Assembly: GCF_014696385.1 (NCBI RefSeq)
Contig: NZ_JACJQB010000011.1
Location: 23,858-87,857, forward strand
Source: Pseudanabaena mucicola FACHB-723
GTDB lineage: Bacteria > Cyanobacteriota > Cyanobacteriia > Pseudanabaenales > Pseudanabaenaceae
Direction: 5' to 3'
DNA: 64,000 nucleotides
This document shows, in pieces, positions 38,271-47,799 of this stretch; positions within the stretch are counted from its first letter, which is position 1; each line of letters opens with the position of its first letter. The notes under the pieces were generated by a model that was given only the letters and a program-made list of their open reading frames with translations, was not told the origin of the DNA and made no database searches. The position numbers were made by a program, and so were the translations under genes.

Positions 38271-40175
38271 ATGACTGAGCCGCTACTACAAAATCCTGAA
38301 AAATTACAAGCAAGATTGAAGGAGATTCCCATAGAGGCAGGGGTTTATTTTATGCGCGATCGCAATGATGGCGTGATTTATATTGGTAAGTCCAAAGCGT
38401 TACGCAATCGGGTACGATCGTACTTTCGCAGTAGTCAGGACTTGTCGCCACGCATTGCGATGATGGTGCAGTTAGTCCATGAAATTGAGTTTATTGTCAC
38501 GGATTCGGAAGCGGAAGCCCTTGCCCTAGAAGCGAACTTAATTAAGCAATACCAGCCCTATTACAATGTTCTTCTCAAGGATGATAAAAAGTATCCCTAT
38601 GTTTGTATCACTTGGTCAGAGGACTATCCGCGTATTTTTATCACTCGCAAGCGGCGCATGGGTGGCACAAAGGATAAATATTATGGGCCCTATGTCGATG
38701 TTTTTAATCTCAAACGAACCTTAGGCATTATCAAACGTGCCTTTCCTTTGCGGCAAAGACCAATGCCAATGTTTAAAGATCGTCCCTGCTTGAATTATGA
38801 CATGGGGCTATGTCCGGGTGTGTGTCAGGAGAAGATATCACCTGAAGAGTATCGTAAAACGATGCTGCGCGTGGCGATGATTTTTCAGGGACGTTCTAGC
38901 GAGTTAGTGGAAAGCTTTACCGAAAAGATGGAAGCGGCGGCAGAGAATTTGGAGTTTGAGAAGGCTGCCGAATTACGCGATCGCATTCAGGTATTACAAA
39001 ATCTTGGCGCTAATCAAAAAGTATCTCTGCCCGATGATACCGTTTCCCGCGATGCGATTGCTTTAGCCTATGACGAACAGCATACTTGCATTCAGTTATT
39101 TCAAATCAGGGCTGGGCGTTTGGTGGGACGTTTGGCTTTTGTGGCAGATAGTCAGAGCGATAACCCAGAAGCAATTTTGCAACGTACTCTAGAAGCCCAT
39201 TATCAAAATTGTGACTCTGTGGAAATTCCCAATGAATTACATACGCAATTGGAACTGCCTGAAGTTGAGATTTTGCAAGCATGGCTCAGCGATCGCAAAG
39301 GGCGTAAGGTGACGATCGCTACACCACAACGTCAGCTAAAGGCGGAATTGATCGAGATGGTGGAACGCAATGCCCAGTACGAGTTAGCGCGGATTCAAAA
39401 GCAATGCGATCGCAATTTGCAAGGACTAGAGGATCTCGCCGAGATTCTCAATCTTGAGAGTTTGCCGCGCCGCATTGAGGGCTATGACATTTCACATATT
39501 CAAGGCTCGGATGCGGTGGCGAGTCAGGTCGTTTTTATTGATGGTATTCCTGCTAAGCAGCATTATCGTCATTACAAAATCCGTAATCCTGATATTCAGA
39601 CTGGTCATTCCGACGACTTTGCGAGTTTAGCGGAAGTTATTGCGCGAAGGTTTCGGAAGTATTCGGCATTTGAAGCCCTCACCAATACCCCCTCTTCTCC
39701 TTTGGGAGAGAGCGATAAGACTGGGGATGATTTTCCTGATGTGGTGATGATTGATGGGGGGAAGGGACAACTTTCGGCGGTGATGAAAATTATCGATAAG
39801 TTGGGTTTGCGCGATCGTCTGACGGTGATTAGCCTTGCGAAAAAACGTGAGGAAATATTTTTGCCTGAACAGTCTGAGCCTTTGATTGGTGGTGATCCAG
39901 AGCGGGCAGGTGTGCAAGTATTACGGCGTTTGCGGGATGAGGCGCACCGTTTTGCAATTACGTTCCACCGCAAAAAACGTAGTCAAAGAATGCAGCGATC
40001 ACATCTTGATCAAATCAATGGGCTTGGTCATCATCGCCAAAAGGTGTTACTAGAGAAGTTCCATTCTGTGGAATATATTCGCCAAGCGACGGTAGAACAG
40101 ATTGCGGAGACTGATGGTATCGGCAAGAAGTTAGCGCAGCATATTTACGATCACTTTCATCCCATTAACAATTGA
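38271..40175 (+). CDS. uvrC: UvrABC system protein C
   Basis: UvrC makes the dual incisions in nucleotide excision repair. The 634-residue product has an N-terminal GIY-YIG nuclease ([24 protein letters not shown]), a UVR domain ([17 protein letters not shown]), the RNase H-like nuclease ([29 protein letters not shown]) and two helix-hairpin-helix motifs at the end. Between [12 protein letters not shown] and [11 protein letters not shown] an extra stretch of about 15 residues ([13 protein letters not shown]) interrupts an otherwise continuous conserved block. Its DNA contains a CTTCTCC-ttt-GGGAGAG palindrome. Confidence 0.95.
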   Translation: MTEPLLQNPEKLQARLKEIPIEAGVYFMRDRNDGVIYIGKSKALRNRVRSYFRSSQDLSPRIAMMVQLVHEIEFIVTDSEAEALALEANLIKQYQPYYNVLLKDDKKYPYVCITWSEDYPRIFITRKRRMGGTKDKYYGPYVDVFNLKRTLGIIKRAFPLRQRPMPMFKDRPCLNYDMGLCPGVCQEKISPEEYRKTMLRVAMIFQGRSSELVESFTEKMEAAAENLEFEKAAELRDRIQVLQNLGANQKVSLPDDTVSRDAIALAYDEQHTCIQLFQIRAGRLVGRLAFVADSQSDNPEAILQRTLEAHYQNCDSVEIPNELHTQLELPEVEILQAWLSDRKGRKVTIATPQRQLKAELIEMVERNAQYELARIQKQCDRNLQGLEDLAEILNLESLPRRIEGYDISHIQGSDAVASQVVFIDGIPAKQHYRHYKIRNPDIQTGHSDDFASLAEVIARRFRKYSAFEALTNTPSSPLGESDKTGDDFPDVVMIDGGKGQLSAVMKIIDKLGLRDRLTVISLAKKREEIFLPEQSEPLIGGDPERAGVQVLRRLRDEAHRFAITFHRKKRSQRMQRSHLDQINGLGHHRQKVLLEKFHSVEYIRQATVEQIAETDGIGKKLAQHIYDHFHPINN

Positions 40176-40232
40176 GAAGTAAAATCTTTGCGAATTATCG
40201 CTATTGAGGTTTGCAGGATTTAGCTATATAGC

Positions 40233-40286
40233 AAAACCCAAGAATCGGGTGGCGGCGCAGAGCGCCGCCACCCGTCTTCTGGTTTT
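40233..40286. repeat. GC-centred dispersed palindrome, copy 4
   Basis: CGGGTGGCGGCGC-aga-GCGCCGCCACCCG with AAAACC/GGTTTT at the ends, about 58 bp after the uvrC stop. The GGCGGCGC centre places it with copies at 2461, 8844 and 30556. Confidence 0.82.
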
Positions 40287-40406
40287 ATGTCCTAAGCAAA
40301 GCTTTTTTAGGTATATATTGCGATCGCAATGTATACCTAAATCCTTTAGGGGTGATATATATTTGGTCATTACATTTTTGGGTCGTCACTCGCGCTCCCC
40401 ATTGTC

Positions 40407-41096
40407 ATGCCAATTCCCAAACGCTTCCATCGGCATTTATTCATATTTGTTGGAATAATTCTCGCCGTGTTGCTGCTAGTACAACCAGTCAGCATTGCCG
40501 ATTCGAGCATTGATTGGGGTAAACCAGAGCAAGAAAGACAAGGCTGGATTGATGATCGCGCTGATTTATTAGATTGGCAAAGTGAATTGCGTCTAAGCCT
40601 TCGCATCAACAAATTAGTCGGTCGAACGAGTGCCGAATTTGCGATCGCAAGCCTCCCAAAAATTGCCACATCAGAATCGCCGCGTGCTTTTGCGATCAAG
40701 TTATTTAATACCTTGGGAGTTGGCAAACGAGAAACCAATAATGGAGTATTGTTGCTAGTCAGCAAAAATGATCGCCGCATTGAAATCGTTACTGGCAAAG
40801 GTTTAAGTGAAGTTTTGCCCGATACAGAAATTAGTGACTTAATTCAGCAGGAAATTGTGCCATCGTTTCAGGAACAACAATATGCTAGGGGAATTACTCA
40901 AGGTGTCAATGCGATCGCGCAGCGCTTAGAGTTGCGACTCCCTAGCACGATCTTGCCCAACTGGATGCCGATGTTCTTCGTTTGGATTCCTTGGTTCATC
41001 GCGATTGGTGGTGCAGGTTGGATGATCTTTGTCACCGCAAGTGCTATTGCTGAGTTTCACCCCAGTGCAAGTGCCCATGCCCACACAAGGTTTTAA
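40407..41096 (+). CDS. TPM-domain protein, N-terminal part of a split gene
   Basis: The 229-residue product has a signal anchor (FVGIILAVLLLVQP), a TPM domain at about 40-170 (DDRADLLDWQSELRLSL, NGVLLLVSKNDRRIEIVTGKG) and one membrane helix near 185-210. TPM proteins are periplasmic phosphatase-like or photosystem-repair factors (for example TLP18.3/Psb32). It ends in another frame shortly after the helix, 23 bp into the next reading frame. Family members are normally one polypeptide that continues to a Gly/Ser-rich tail. Confidence 0.75.
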   Translation: MPIPKRFHRHLFIFVGIILAVLLLVQPVSIADSSIDWGKPEQERQGWIDDRADLLDWQSELRLSLRINKLVGRTSAEFAIASLPKIATSESPRAFAIKLFNTLGVGKRETNNGVLLLVSKNDRRIEIVTGKGLSEVLPDTEISDLIQQEIVPSFQEQQYARGITQGVNAIAQRLELRLPSTILPNWMPMFFVWIPWFIAIGGAGWMIFVTASAIAEFHPSASAHAHTRF

Positions 41097-42183
41097 TACC
41101 AACGCATTTTCATCTTCTGAAATATTAGCCAACTATTCCTTTCCTGCTTTATTAGCAAAAGTTTCATCATTTAAGAACGATCGCAGTGAAGCCCAAATTT
41201 CTAATTTAATGATCAACCTAGTAGCCAGTGGATGGATATTCGGAATTGGCTTAATGTATGGATTTTGGCAATTTGTGTTGAGCCATCCTGAAGCAGAATT
41301 TTGGCAAGGCGATCAAATTACTGTGACAGTCTTTGTGGCGGCTGGCACTGCGGGGTGGGTTTGGGGACTAATAGTTAGTAAAATTATTTCTCGCGATTTA
41401 CCTTGGATTTCAGTTGGTCTATCCTTTTTGACAGCAGCATTACTAGCATTATTGAGTGGAGCTTTTGGCTGTCTAATGACAGCGGCTTGGAGCGGTAATG
41501 GACTAACAGGAATGATACTAGTCGCGATTGTCGCTGCCCTTGATTGGGCGATTTTGATTCATCCCTATTTCCGTTGCCAACGTCAACGGGATTACCGCAG
41601 CGATCGCACGGGACAAGCCCCCCAAGAGCTTACAGAGCAAGAATTAGAAGCTGTGCTAACTCCGAACGAAATCTTAGCGCGATCGTTAGGAAAACTAGAA
41701 TTTCGGGGATGGCGAGAGGCAGAATTGACATTACCAATCACGCGAGAGCAGGTGTATCTAGTCCAGCGAATTGATGGCAGTGCCAGTGTTTGCGCCCATT
41801 GTAAATCCTATGCAGTCGATGTTTCAGAGCAAACTGTTGAGAGAATGATTGAACCATCCAAAAAGAATCGCAAGCGAAAGAAAAATGAACAAAAGCAGGA
41901 TGAAGAAAAAATTCTCTCTGTTCGATTAGTAAAGCAAACCTTGTATAGCTGTCATGCTTGTGGATGCGTCTTTGCTTACGACCAAAGGGAATCCGCAACA
42001 CCTTCAGGAAATAGTTCTCGTAATTATAGCTCCAGTGATTCTGATGCTAGTAGCTATAGTTCGAGTATTTCTAGTGGTGATAGCAGCAGCTATGACAGTT
42101 CTTTCAGTAATGATTATGGTAGTTCCTCTAGTGATTTTGGTGGAGGCAGTAGCGATGGTGGTGGTGCAGGGGGGGATTGGTGA
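41074..42183 (+). CDS. Membrane and Cys-pair C-terminal part of the split TPM protein
   Basis: This frame is +1 relative to the TPM gene. The ATG at 41074 (MPTQGFNTNAF) overlaps the upstream stop by 23 bp; an ATG at 41029 is also possible. It encodes about four membrane helices, two CxxC pairs (VCAHCKS, YSCHACG) that could bind zinc, a Ser-rich tract and a terminal GGGSSDGGGAGGDW. Such tails close cyanobacterial TPM-domain proteins. It is therefore likely the rest of the same protein, separated by a frameshift or by overlapping start. Confidence 0.65.
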   Translation, partial: PMPTQGFNTNAFSSSEILANYSFPALLAKVSSFKNDRSEAQISNLMINLVASGWIFGIGLMYGFWQFVLSHPEAEFWQGDQITVTVFVAAGTAGWVWGLIVSKIISRDLPWISVGLSFLTAALLALLSGAFGCLMTAAWSGNGLTGMILVAIVAALDWAILIHPYFRCQRQRDYRSDRTGQAPQELTEQELEAVLTPNEILARSLGKLEFRGWREAELTLPITREQVYLVQRIDGSASVCAHCKSYAVDVSEQTVERMIEPSKKNRKRKKNEQKQDEEKILSVRLVKQTLYSCHACGCVFAYDQRESATPSGNSSRNYSSSDSDASSYSSSISSGDSSSYDSSFSNDYGSSSSDFGGGSSDGGGAGGDW

Positions 42184-42184
42184 G

Positions 42185-43132
42185 TTATATGCCCAAAGAT
42201 TCTCCGATCGCAATTCTGGCACCATTGACAAAATCCCATCCCGATTGCAGCTTTTTACCCGCAGGTTGGACTTCTTTGATGAGCAATAGACCTTCAGCCG
42301 TCTGTACTACAAAACCTTTGCCTTTACGAATTTCGATCACCTTGCCAATATTTTCGGCATCTTTAATATTGTCTGATTCGCTAATTACTTCCGTTTGCGT
42401 AACTTTTAAGCGTTGTCCGCGAAAGTCAGTATAGCAATTAGGATAGAAAGCCCGAATCCGATTGTGAATTGCGATCGCAGTTTGTTGCCAATTTATCTGC
42501 CAGTCATCACGCCCAATCATTGGTGAATAGCAAGATTCTGCATCATTTTGAGGCTCTGGGGTAATTGACTCTAGTTGTCGCAAGGTTGTGATTAATAAAT
42601 CTGCACCTAAATTAGCAAGTTTATGACTAAGTGTATCCGTATTATCTTCAGGCAAAATTGCTAACTCCGCCTTCAGCAACATTGCCCCCGTATCAATGCC
42701 TGCATCCATTTGCATGGTTGTAATTCCTGTGATGCTTTCACCATTGGCGATTGCCCATTGAATTGGAGCAGCACCACGATACTTCGGCAATAGTGAACCA
42801 TGCACATTGATACAGCCATGTTTTGGCAGATCGAGAATTTTCTGAGAGAGAATCTGTCCATAGGCAATCACCACAAAGACATCTGCATTGAGAGATGCTA
42901 GTTCTGCGAGTACCGCAGCATCTTTTTTAAGGCGATGGGGTTGCCAAATCTTGAGATCAGGATCTTTGGCGATCGCCGCCGCCTTGACGGGTGGGGGACT
43001 AACTTGATTACCTCGACCTCGCCTTGTGTCAGGCTGAGAAACGACACCCAATACTTCAAAATCTGGTTCTGCTAAAAGACGTTCTAAAGTGGGAACTGCA
43101 AAATCTGGAGTTCCGAAGAAAACAACACGCAT
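42185..43132 (-). CDS. fmt: Methionyl-tRNA formyltransferase
   Basis: Fmt formylates initiator Met-tRNA with 10-formyl-THF. The 315-residue product has VVFFGTPDFAVPTLERL, HGSLLPKYRGAAPIQWAI (catalytic His and Asn region) and ITTMQMDAGIDTGAML, plus the C-terminal OB-like domain (QTAEGLLLIKEVQPAG). Its stop lies 1 bp from the stop of the convergent TPM gene, so the two transcripts must overlap. Confidence 0.96.
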   Translation of the reverse strand: MRVVFFGTPDFAVPTLERLLAEPDFEVLGVVSQPDTRRGRGNQVSPPPVKAAAIAKDPDLKIWQPHRLKKDAAVLAELASLNADVFVVIAYGQILSQKILDLPKHGCINVHGSLLPKYRGAAPIQWAIANGESITGITTMQMDAGIDTGAMLLKAELAILPEDNTDTLSHKLANLGADLLITTLRQLESITPEPQNDAESCYSPMIGRDDWQINWQQTAIAIHNRIRAFYPNCYTDFRGQRLKVTQTEVISESDNIKDAENIGKVIEIRKGKGFVVQTAEGLLLIKEVQPAGKKLQSGWDFVNGARIAIGESLGI

Positions 43133-43170
43133 ATGTTCTGGAGTTTATTTGAATTGATTTGATGTTTGAG

Positions 43171-43199
43171 ACATAGGGTGAGCAGCGCTCACCCTATGT
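43171..43199. terminator. Hairpin upstream of fmt
   Basis: ACATAGGGTGAGC-agc-GCTCACCCTATGT, a perfect 13-bp stem 38 bp upstream of the fmt ATG and 22 bp downstream of the DUF389 stop on the minus strand. It fits a terminator of the DUF389 gene. Confidence 0.65.
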
Positions 43200-43221
43200 T
43201 ATCTGTTATGTTATCTGTTAA

Positions 43222-45015
43222 CTATCTTTCATTAGCAGCAGTCACTAATCGGAAAGAAACACTTCCATCTCTTTTGATTTGGGCAGGATTAGTCGCCCCA
43301 ATATTTGATAGAAGCGAAAGTCGTAATCGTTCTGGTTCAACTTGCCAATTCGATTCTAGATACGAGGCAATTGCCTTTGAGCGAGATTGTGTCAAGCTGC
43401 TAGGTTCAAGGCTACGGAGACTAATTGACATCGATAGATCAAGACTAGGATAACGCTTTAATAGCTTGCCAATTTCATCAAGACTATTATTCGCAGTCAA
43501 GGGAATTACCGCCGCATTGTCATCAAAGCTAATTTCTCCCATCAAAGGATTTACATAGTCTAAGCTCACATTAGCCTGTGTAATGCCTATGCGTCTACGC
43601 ACATCTTGAGCTACAAGGGTTTGGGCATCTTCACTGAGGGGATTTTCGCCAAGGTAGGCGATCGCAATCAGGGTGTCTCCAGATTTACCTGTAGTCAAGC
43701 TATAGTCAAGCATCTGCACAGTGGGTGGTAATGACAAATCTGCGATCGCAGTATTTAAACTTTGCACTAGATCCAGCTTGAGATCCCCAAAACTAGGAGG
43801 TTTCAATTCCGCAGGCACAGGTACTTCTTCCTTTTTCGCCAACAACTCATTAGAAGCAGTGGGAATTTCGGTAAGAATTAATTGTACCTGTTGCGGATTT
43901 TTATCCAGCTTTTTCGCCAATTCCTGAGTATATTTTTCTTTCTCTATCGGTGAATAAAGTCTACTGGTGAAGACATTGAGTTTGACCGTAAGTGACTGAT
44001 CTTGCTCAGTAATTACAATTCTCTCAATCGAAGATCGCGGTTGATTGTCTGGCTCATTACTAAATTGATCTTGCCAAAGATTTGTCGCAACTCGCCGCAA
44101 AGAGTTTTGTTGCCTTTTTTGAGATACCTCTTCGCTCAACTTAACAAAAGCATTACTTAGGGGAACTAATAGTGCCAAGATGGTCAACGCTGCTACAAAC
44201 AAGCGACCAGGTAAACTACCGATCGGGCGCAATCTTCTCAAAAAGCCATAACTGCATAGAACATTTTGCACAAATAAGCTTTCTTGGTCATTAGTTTCCC
44301 AAAGTCTGACCCGCTCACGCACTTTTTCGGTATCAATTTGCAGCGCGAGAAACACTAGTAACGATGAGAAGGAAATGGCAAACAGGTTCGTTAAAAATAG
44401 TAGTCCACCACCCTTAGCAATCTGCATTCCCTCATTAACATTAAGACTGAAGGCGACCCCAACGCCAAAACCCACCACACATAGGGGCGGCATCAGGGCA
44501 ACTGCGATCGCAACTCCGGGAATCGAGGTAATTACGCCCTTGACGGGGCGACAGGTGGCGATTGTGCCAATTGCGCCTGAAAATAGGGCTACGCCTAAAT
44601 CTAGGGTATTAGGTGTAGTACGCGCTAAAATCTCGGCGGTTGCCTCCTTAAATGGCAAAGTAAAAATCAGCAAAATCGCAAAGGAAATCGCCACCAAACA
44701 GCTCAAGGTTAAATTGGCGATCGCCCTCACCAAAAGAATAAAGTCTCCTGCTGCTAGCGATAGCCCTAAGGACAGAATTGGTCCCATCAACGGCGAGATC
44801 AACATCGCACCGATGATTACCGCAGGGCTGCTCAGCACTAGTCCTAGGGTGGCAATCCCAGCAGCAAACACAATCTGTAACCAATAGGTGGCATCGTATA
44901 GGGTCGCTGATTGCGAAATCTCTAGATAAACCTCGGTTTTGCGCTGTTCATCCACACCCATTTGCTTGGCAAGCCAGTTACGCGAGTTTTGCCAGAAGTC
45001 AGTTTCTTTATTCAT
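43222..45015 (-). CDS. DUF389 family membrane protein
   Basis: The 597-residue protein has the DUF389 core (TIGR00341-like) at about 40-275: SPAVIIGAMLISPLMGPILSL, SGAIGTIATCRP and PGVAIAVALMPPLCVVGFG. A central helix near 290 follows, and the last 300 residues are soluble with an OmpA-like end (SRSKAIASYLESNW). Function of DUF389 is unknown; transport is suspected. No partner gene is evident. Confidence 0.85.
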   Translation of the reverse strand: MNKETDFWQNSRNWLAKQMGVDEQRKTEVYLEISQSATLYDATYWLQIVFAAGIATLGLVLSSPAVIIGAMLISPLMGPILSLGLSLAAGDFILLVRAIANLTLSCLVAISFAILLIFTLPFKEATAEILARTTPNTLDLGVALFSGAIGTIATCRPVKGVITSIPGVAIAVALMPPLCVVGFGVGVAFSLNVNEGMQIAKGGGLLFLTNLFAISFSSLLVFLALQIDTEKVRERVRLWETNDQESLFVQNVLCSYGFLRRLRPIGSLPGRLFVAALTILALLVPLSNAFVKLSEEVSQKRQQNSLRRVATNLWQDQFSNEPDNQPRSSIERIVITEQDQSLTVKLNVFTSRLYSPIEKEKYTQELAKKLDKNPQQVQLILTEIPTASNELLAKKEEVPVPAELKPPSFGDLKLDLVQSLNTAIADLSLPPTVQMLDYSLTTGKSGDTLIAIAYLGENPLSEDAQTLVAQDVRRRIGITQANVSLDYVNPLMGEISFDDNAAVIPLTANNSLDEIGKLLKRYPSLDLSMSISLRSLEPSSLTQSRSKAIASYLESNWQVEPERLRLSLLSNIGATNPAQIKRDGSVSFRLVTAANER

Positions 45016-45054
45016 GGAACTTAACCCGTTGATTTATCGGTTTGATGGCTCGTT

Positions 45055-45936
45055 TTATGGATTGACCGTTTTCGGATATAGCTTCATTAATGCCTGCACT
45101 TGCTCTGCATGGTAAGAGCTACGGGTTAGCGGCGAAGACACCACCTGTAAAAATCCCATTGCTTCACCAGCGATCCGCCACGATTCAAATTGCTCAGGGG
45201 TGACAAATTCATGCAGAGTTAAATGTTTATCCGATGGCTGAAGATATTGACCGATGGTAATAATATCGCAATCGACAGCTCGCAAATCGCGCATTACATC
45301 CAAAACTTCCTCATTGGTTTCGCCCATACCCACCATAATTCCTGACTTGGTATAGACCCAAGGCGCAATTTCGCGAGCGCGGCGCAAGAGTTCTAAACTG
45401 CGCTGATATTCTCCCTGTGGACGGACGCGGCGATAAAGTCTTGGTACTGTCTCTGTATTGTGGTTGAGGACATGGGGACGTGCTGCCAGAATCGTCGCCA
45501 AGGCTTCCCAATTAGCACAAAGATCGGGGATGAGTAGCTCGATCGTGGTTTGGGGCATTAACTTCCGAATTTCTTCGATGCAGCGCACAAATTGAGAAGC
45601 CCCACCATCGGGAAGGTCATCACGATTAACGGAAGTTACCACCACATGCTTGAGTTTCATCCGTCGCACCGCTTCACCGAGGTTAATTGGTTCCATTGGA
45701 TCGAGGGCTTGTGGCTTTTTCTCGAAATCAATATCGCAGTAGGGGCAGGCGCGGGTGCAGGCTGGCCCCATAATCAAAAATGTGGCAGTCCCTTGATTGA
45801 AGCATTCGCCAATATTCGGACAAGATGCTTCTTCACATACGGTGTTTAGCCCCAAGTCGCGCAGGACTTCTTTAACATTGCCGACGCGCTCCCACTGTGG
45901 GGCTTTGACTCGCAACCAATCTGGTTTGACTGCCAT
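45055..45936 (-). CDS. lipA: Lipoyl synthase
   Basis: LipA is a radical-SAM enzyme that inserts two sulfurs into octanoyl groups. The 293-residue product has the auxiliary cluster cysteines ([12 protein letters not shown]), the radical-[13 protein letters not shown] triad and [16 protein letters not shown]. The final SSYHAEQ serine motif is present. The start is the ATG at 45936. Confidence 0.96.
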   Translation of the reverse strand: MAVKPDWLRVKAPQWERVGNVKEVLRDLGLNTVCEEASCPNIGECFNQGTATFLIMGPACTRACPYCDIDFEKKPQALDPMEPINLGEAVRRMKLKHVVVTSVNRDDLPDGGASQFVRCIEEIRKLMPQTTIELLIPDLCANWEALATILAARPHVLNHNTETVPRLYRRVRPQGEYQRSLELLRRAREIAPWVYTKSGIMVGMGETNEEVLDVMRDLRAVDCDIITIGQYLQPSDKHLTLHEFVTPEQFESWRIAGEAMGFLQVVSSPLTRSSYHAEQVQALMKLYPKTVNP

Positions 45937-46031
45937 ATATTTAGAGCTAGATTATGCTATTCGTTCGATTTTACATTTCACATTTTAACACCATGGGATA
46001 AATCGACTCAGACGAGGGCTTGACCAACCCG

Positions 46032-47522
46032 TTAGGCAAGTTCCCCGATCGCATATTCAATTAACTTCAGCAAAGCTTTGCTCATTTGCTCAAAGCCTTG
46101 ACGTTTGATTGCTGAAATTGCGATCGCATCGGGATATTTATCGAGAATTGCTTGCGGATCAGCCACCATATCGATTTTGTTAAACACCAATAAAATCGGG
46201 CCCACGGCAATCGGCATGTCCTTCAGAATTTTATCGACGGCTTTTAATTGTTCTTCCCACGCCGAACTAGAGGCATCAATGAGATGAACTAATACATCCG
46301 CTTCCGATACTTCTTCGAGGGTGGCCCGAAAAGCATCAACAAGGGATTTGGGAAGTTCATGGATAAATCCCACGGTGTCGGTGAGTAGAACTGTGTGCAT
46401 TTTCTCGTCTTCACCCGTGAGCGTGAGGCGGCGCGTGGTCGGGTCAAGGGTCGCAAATAACTTATCAGCCGCATAGACATCGGCTTTGGTCATCGCATTC
46501 AATAGGGTAGACTTGCCTGCATTGGTATAGCCGACTATTGCCACGGTGGGAACTTCGCGATCCACCCGTTTCTGCCGAATCCGCGATCGCTGGGCTTGCA
46601 GATGATTTACCTGTTGCTGAAGGAAAGTAATCCGCTTTTGAATGACGCGGCGATCGGTTTCTAGTTTCGTTTCCCCAGGGCCGCGAGTACCAATACCGCC
46701 GCCGAGGCGCGATAGGGCTTGCCCATGTCCTGCTAAGCGTGGTAAGCGATATTCCAATTGAGCTAGCTCAACCTGTAATTTGCCTTCGGAGGATTGGGCG
46801 CGTTGCGCGAAAATATCGAGAATGACTTCCGTGCGATCGCCCACGCGCAAGCCGATCATTCTCTCAATGTTGCGACTTTGAGAAGCCGTAAGCTCGCGAT
46901 CAAAAACGACCAGATTTGCGCCTTTGGTTTGGGCTAAGATTGCTAGCTCTAAAATTTTACCTTCGCCCATTACTGTCTGTGGATGCGGGCGTTCCCGCTT
47001 TTGCCAGATTGCATCTAGCACCTTGCCGCCTGCACTTTCCACCAACTGTCCCAGCTCGATCATCGCAAAGGGCATCGAGTCAGACTTTTCCTTCTGCCCC
47101 ATCAAGCCCACTAGCACGACGCGATCGCAATTATCATCGGTGGCACGTCCTGCGAAATTGCGGCTAAATTCTTCCTCTAATCCCTCAACTAGTTCTAGGA
47201 AGTCCTGCTTAGCAATGGCATCGACATTCATCGGCTTGGATACACTCCAAGCATTTTGTTGTTCAGGCAGCTCGGTATCGGTGGCGGGCAGTAAATGCGC
47301 CACATAGCCGCGCTCCACATAGCCATTGGGGTGCGTTGTCAAAATCACTAACGCATCGAGGCGCTGCATCAACATCGCCGTTAAATCCGTCGGATTTGGC
47401 GGTAAAGCATCAGGGGTGGCACAGAGACAACGTAAGCCACTCAGTCGATCGCTACCATAGCGAGGCAACTCTAGGGGGGGAATCTTGGTTTGATTGGGTG
47501 TGCCAATGGCGACACGGATCAC
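46032..47522 (-). CDS. hflX: GTPase HflX (start uncertain, probably longer)
   Basis: HflX is a ribosome-associated GTPase that splits stalled ribosomes. The product has the HflX N-domain (LVVFDRELTASQSRNIERM), the Gly-rich RLGGGIGTRGPGETKLETDRR, and G1 (GYTNAGKSTLL), DTVGFIHELP and NKIDMV GTPase motifs. The first start codon in the ORF is a GTG at 47522, but conserved HflX sequence continues upstream in the same frame (see next entry). The stop is followed by no obvious terminator. Confidence 0.93.
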   Translation of the reverse strand: MIRVAIGTPNQTKIPPLELPRYGSDRLSGLRCLCATPDALPPNPTDLTAMLMQRLDALVILTTHPNGYVERGYVAHLLPATDTELPEQQNAWSVSKPMNVDAIAKQDFLELVEGLEEEFSRNFAGRATDDNCDRVVLVGLMGQKEKSDSMPFAMIELGQLVESAGGKVLDAIWQKRERPHPQTVMGEGKILELAILAQTKGANLVVFDRELTASQSRNIERMIGLRVGDRTEVILDIFAQRAQSSEGKLQVELAQLEYRLPRLAGHGQALSRLGGGIGTRGPGETKLETDRRVIQKRITFLQQQVNHLQAQRSRIRQKRVDREVPTVAIVGYTNAGKSTLLNAMTKADVYAADKLFATLDPTTRRLTLTGEDEKMHTVLLTDTVGFIHELPKSLVDAFRATLEEVSEADVLVHLIDASSSAWEEQLKAVDKILKDMPIAVGPILLVFNKIDMVADPQAILDKYPDAIAISAIKRQGFEQMSKALLKLIEYAIGELA

Positions 47523-47705
47523 CTGTCCGCGCCGATTGATATAAATGCAGATAGATTCCTTTAGCTCGGCACTAACCGCCGCAAGGCGTTGAGCTAACTC
47601 AGGGGTGGTGAGGCTATCTTGAGGTAAGCGCGATCGGTAGAGTCGATCTAACTGCTTGAGTTGATGCGCCTTCAGTCCTTGGGTTTTTCCGTAAATAGTT
47701 TCGAT
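47523..47705 (-). other. Conserved HflX N-terminal extension without a canonical start codon
   Basis: Reading upstream of the GTG at 47522 gives GLKAHQLKQLDRLYRSRLP, then TTPELAQRLAAVSAELKE and YINRRGQVIRV, the typical N-terminus of cyanobacterial HflX. The open frame runs back to a TGA, and between the TGA and this sequence the only codons are GTA, ACG, CAT and ATC; no ATG, GTG or TTG occurs. The natural start could be the ATC at 47705 or ACG two codons earlier. Confidence 0.55.
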
Positions 47706-47728
47706 ATGCGTTACTCAGTGTAATTATG

Positions 47729-47768
47729 ATAATTATGAATGCCTGTCTAGCCAGACATTCATAATTAT
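47729..47768. promoter_or_regulatory. Inverted repeat between divergent hflX and cbiX
   Basis: ATAATTATGAATG/CATTCATAATTAT (13-bp arms with a 14-base centre) lies between the two divergent genes. It might be an operator for one or both, or a cruciform-prone repeat. Confidence 0.4.
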
Positions 47769-47799
47769 ACTGAACAGCAATGAACAGAACGAGACAGAT

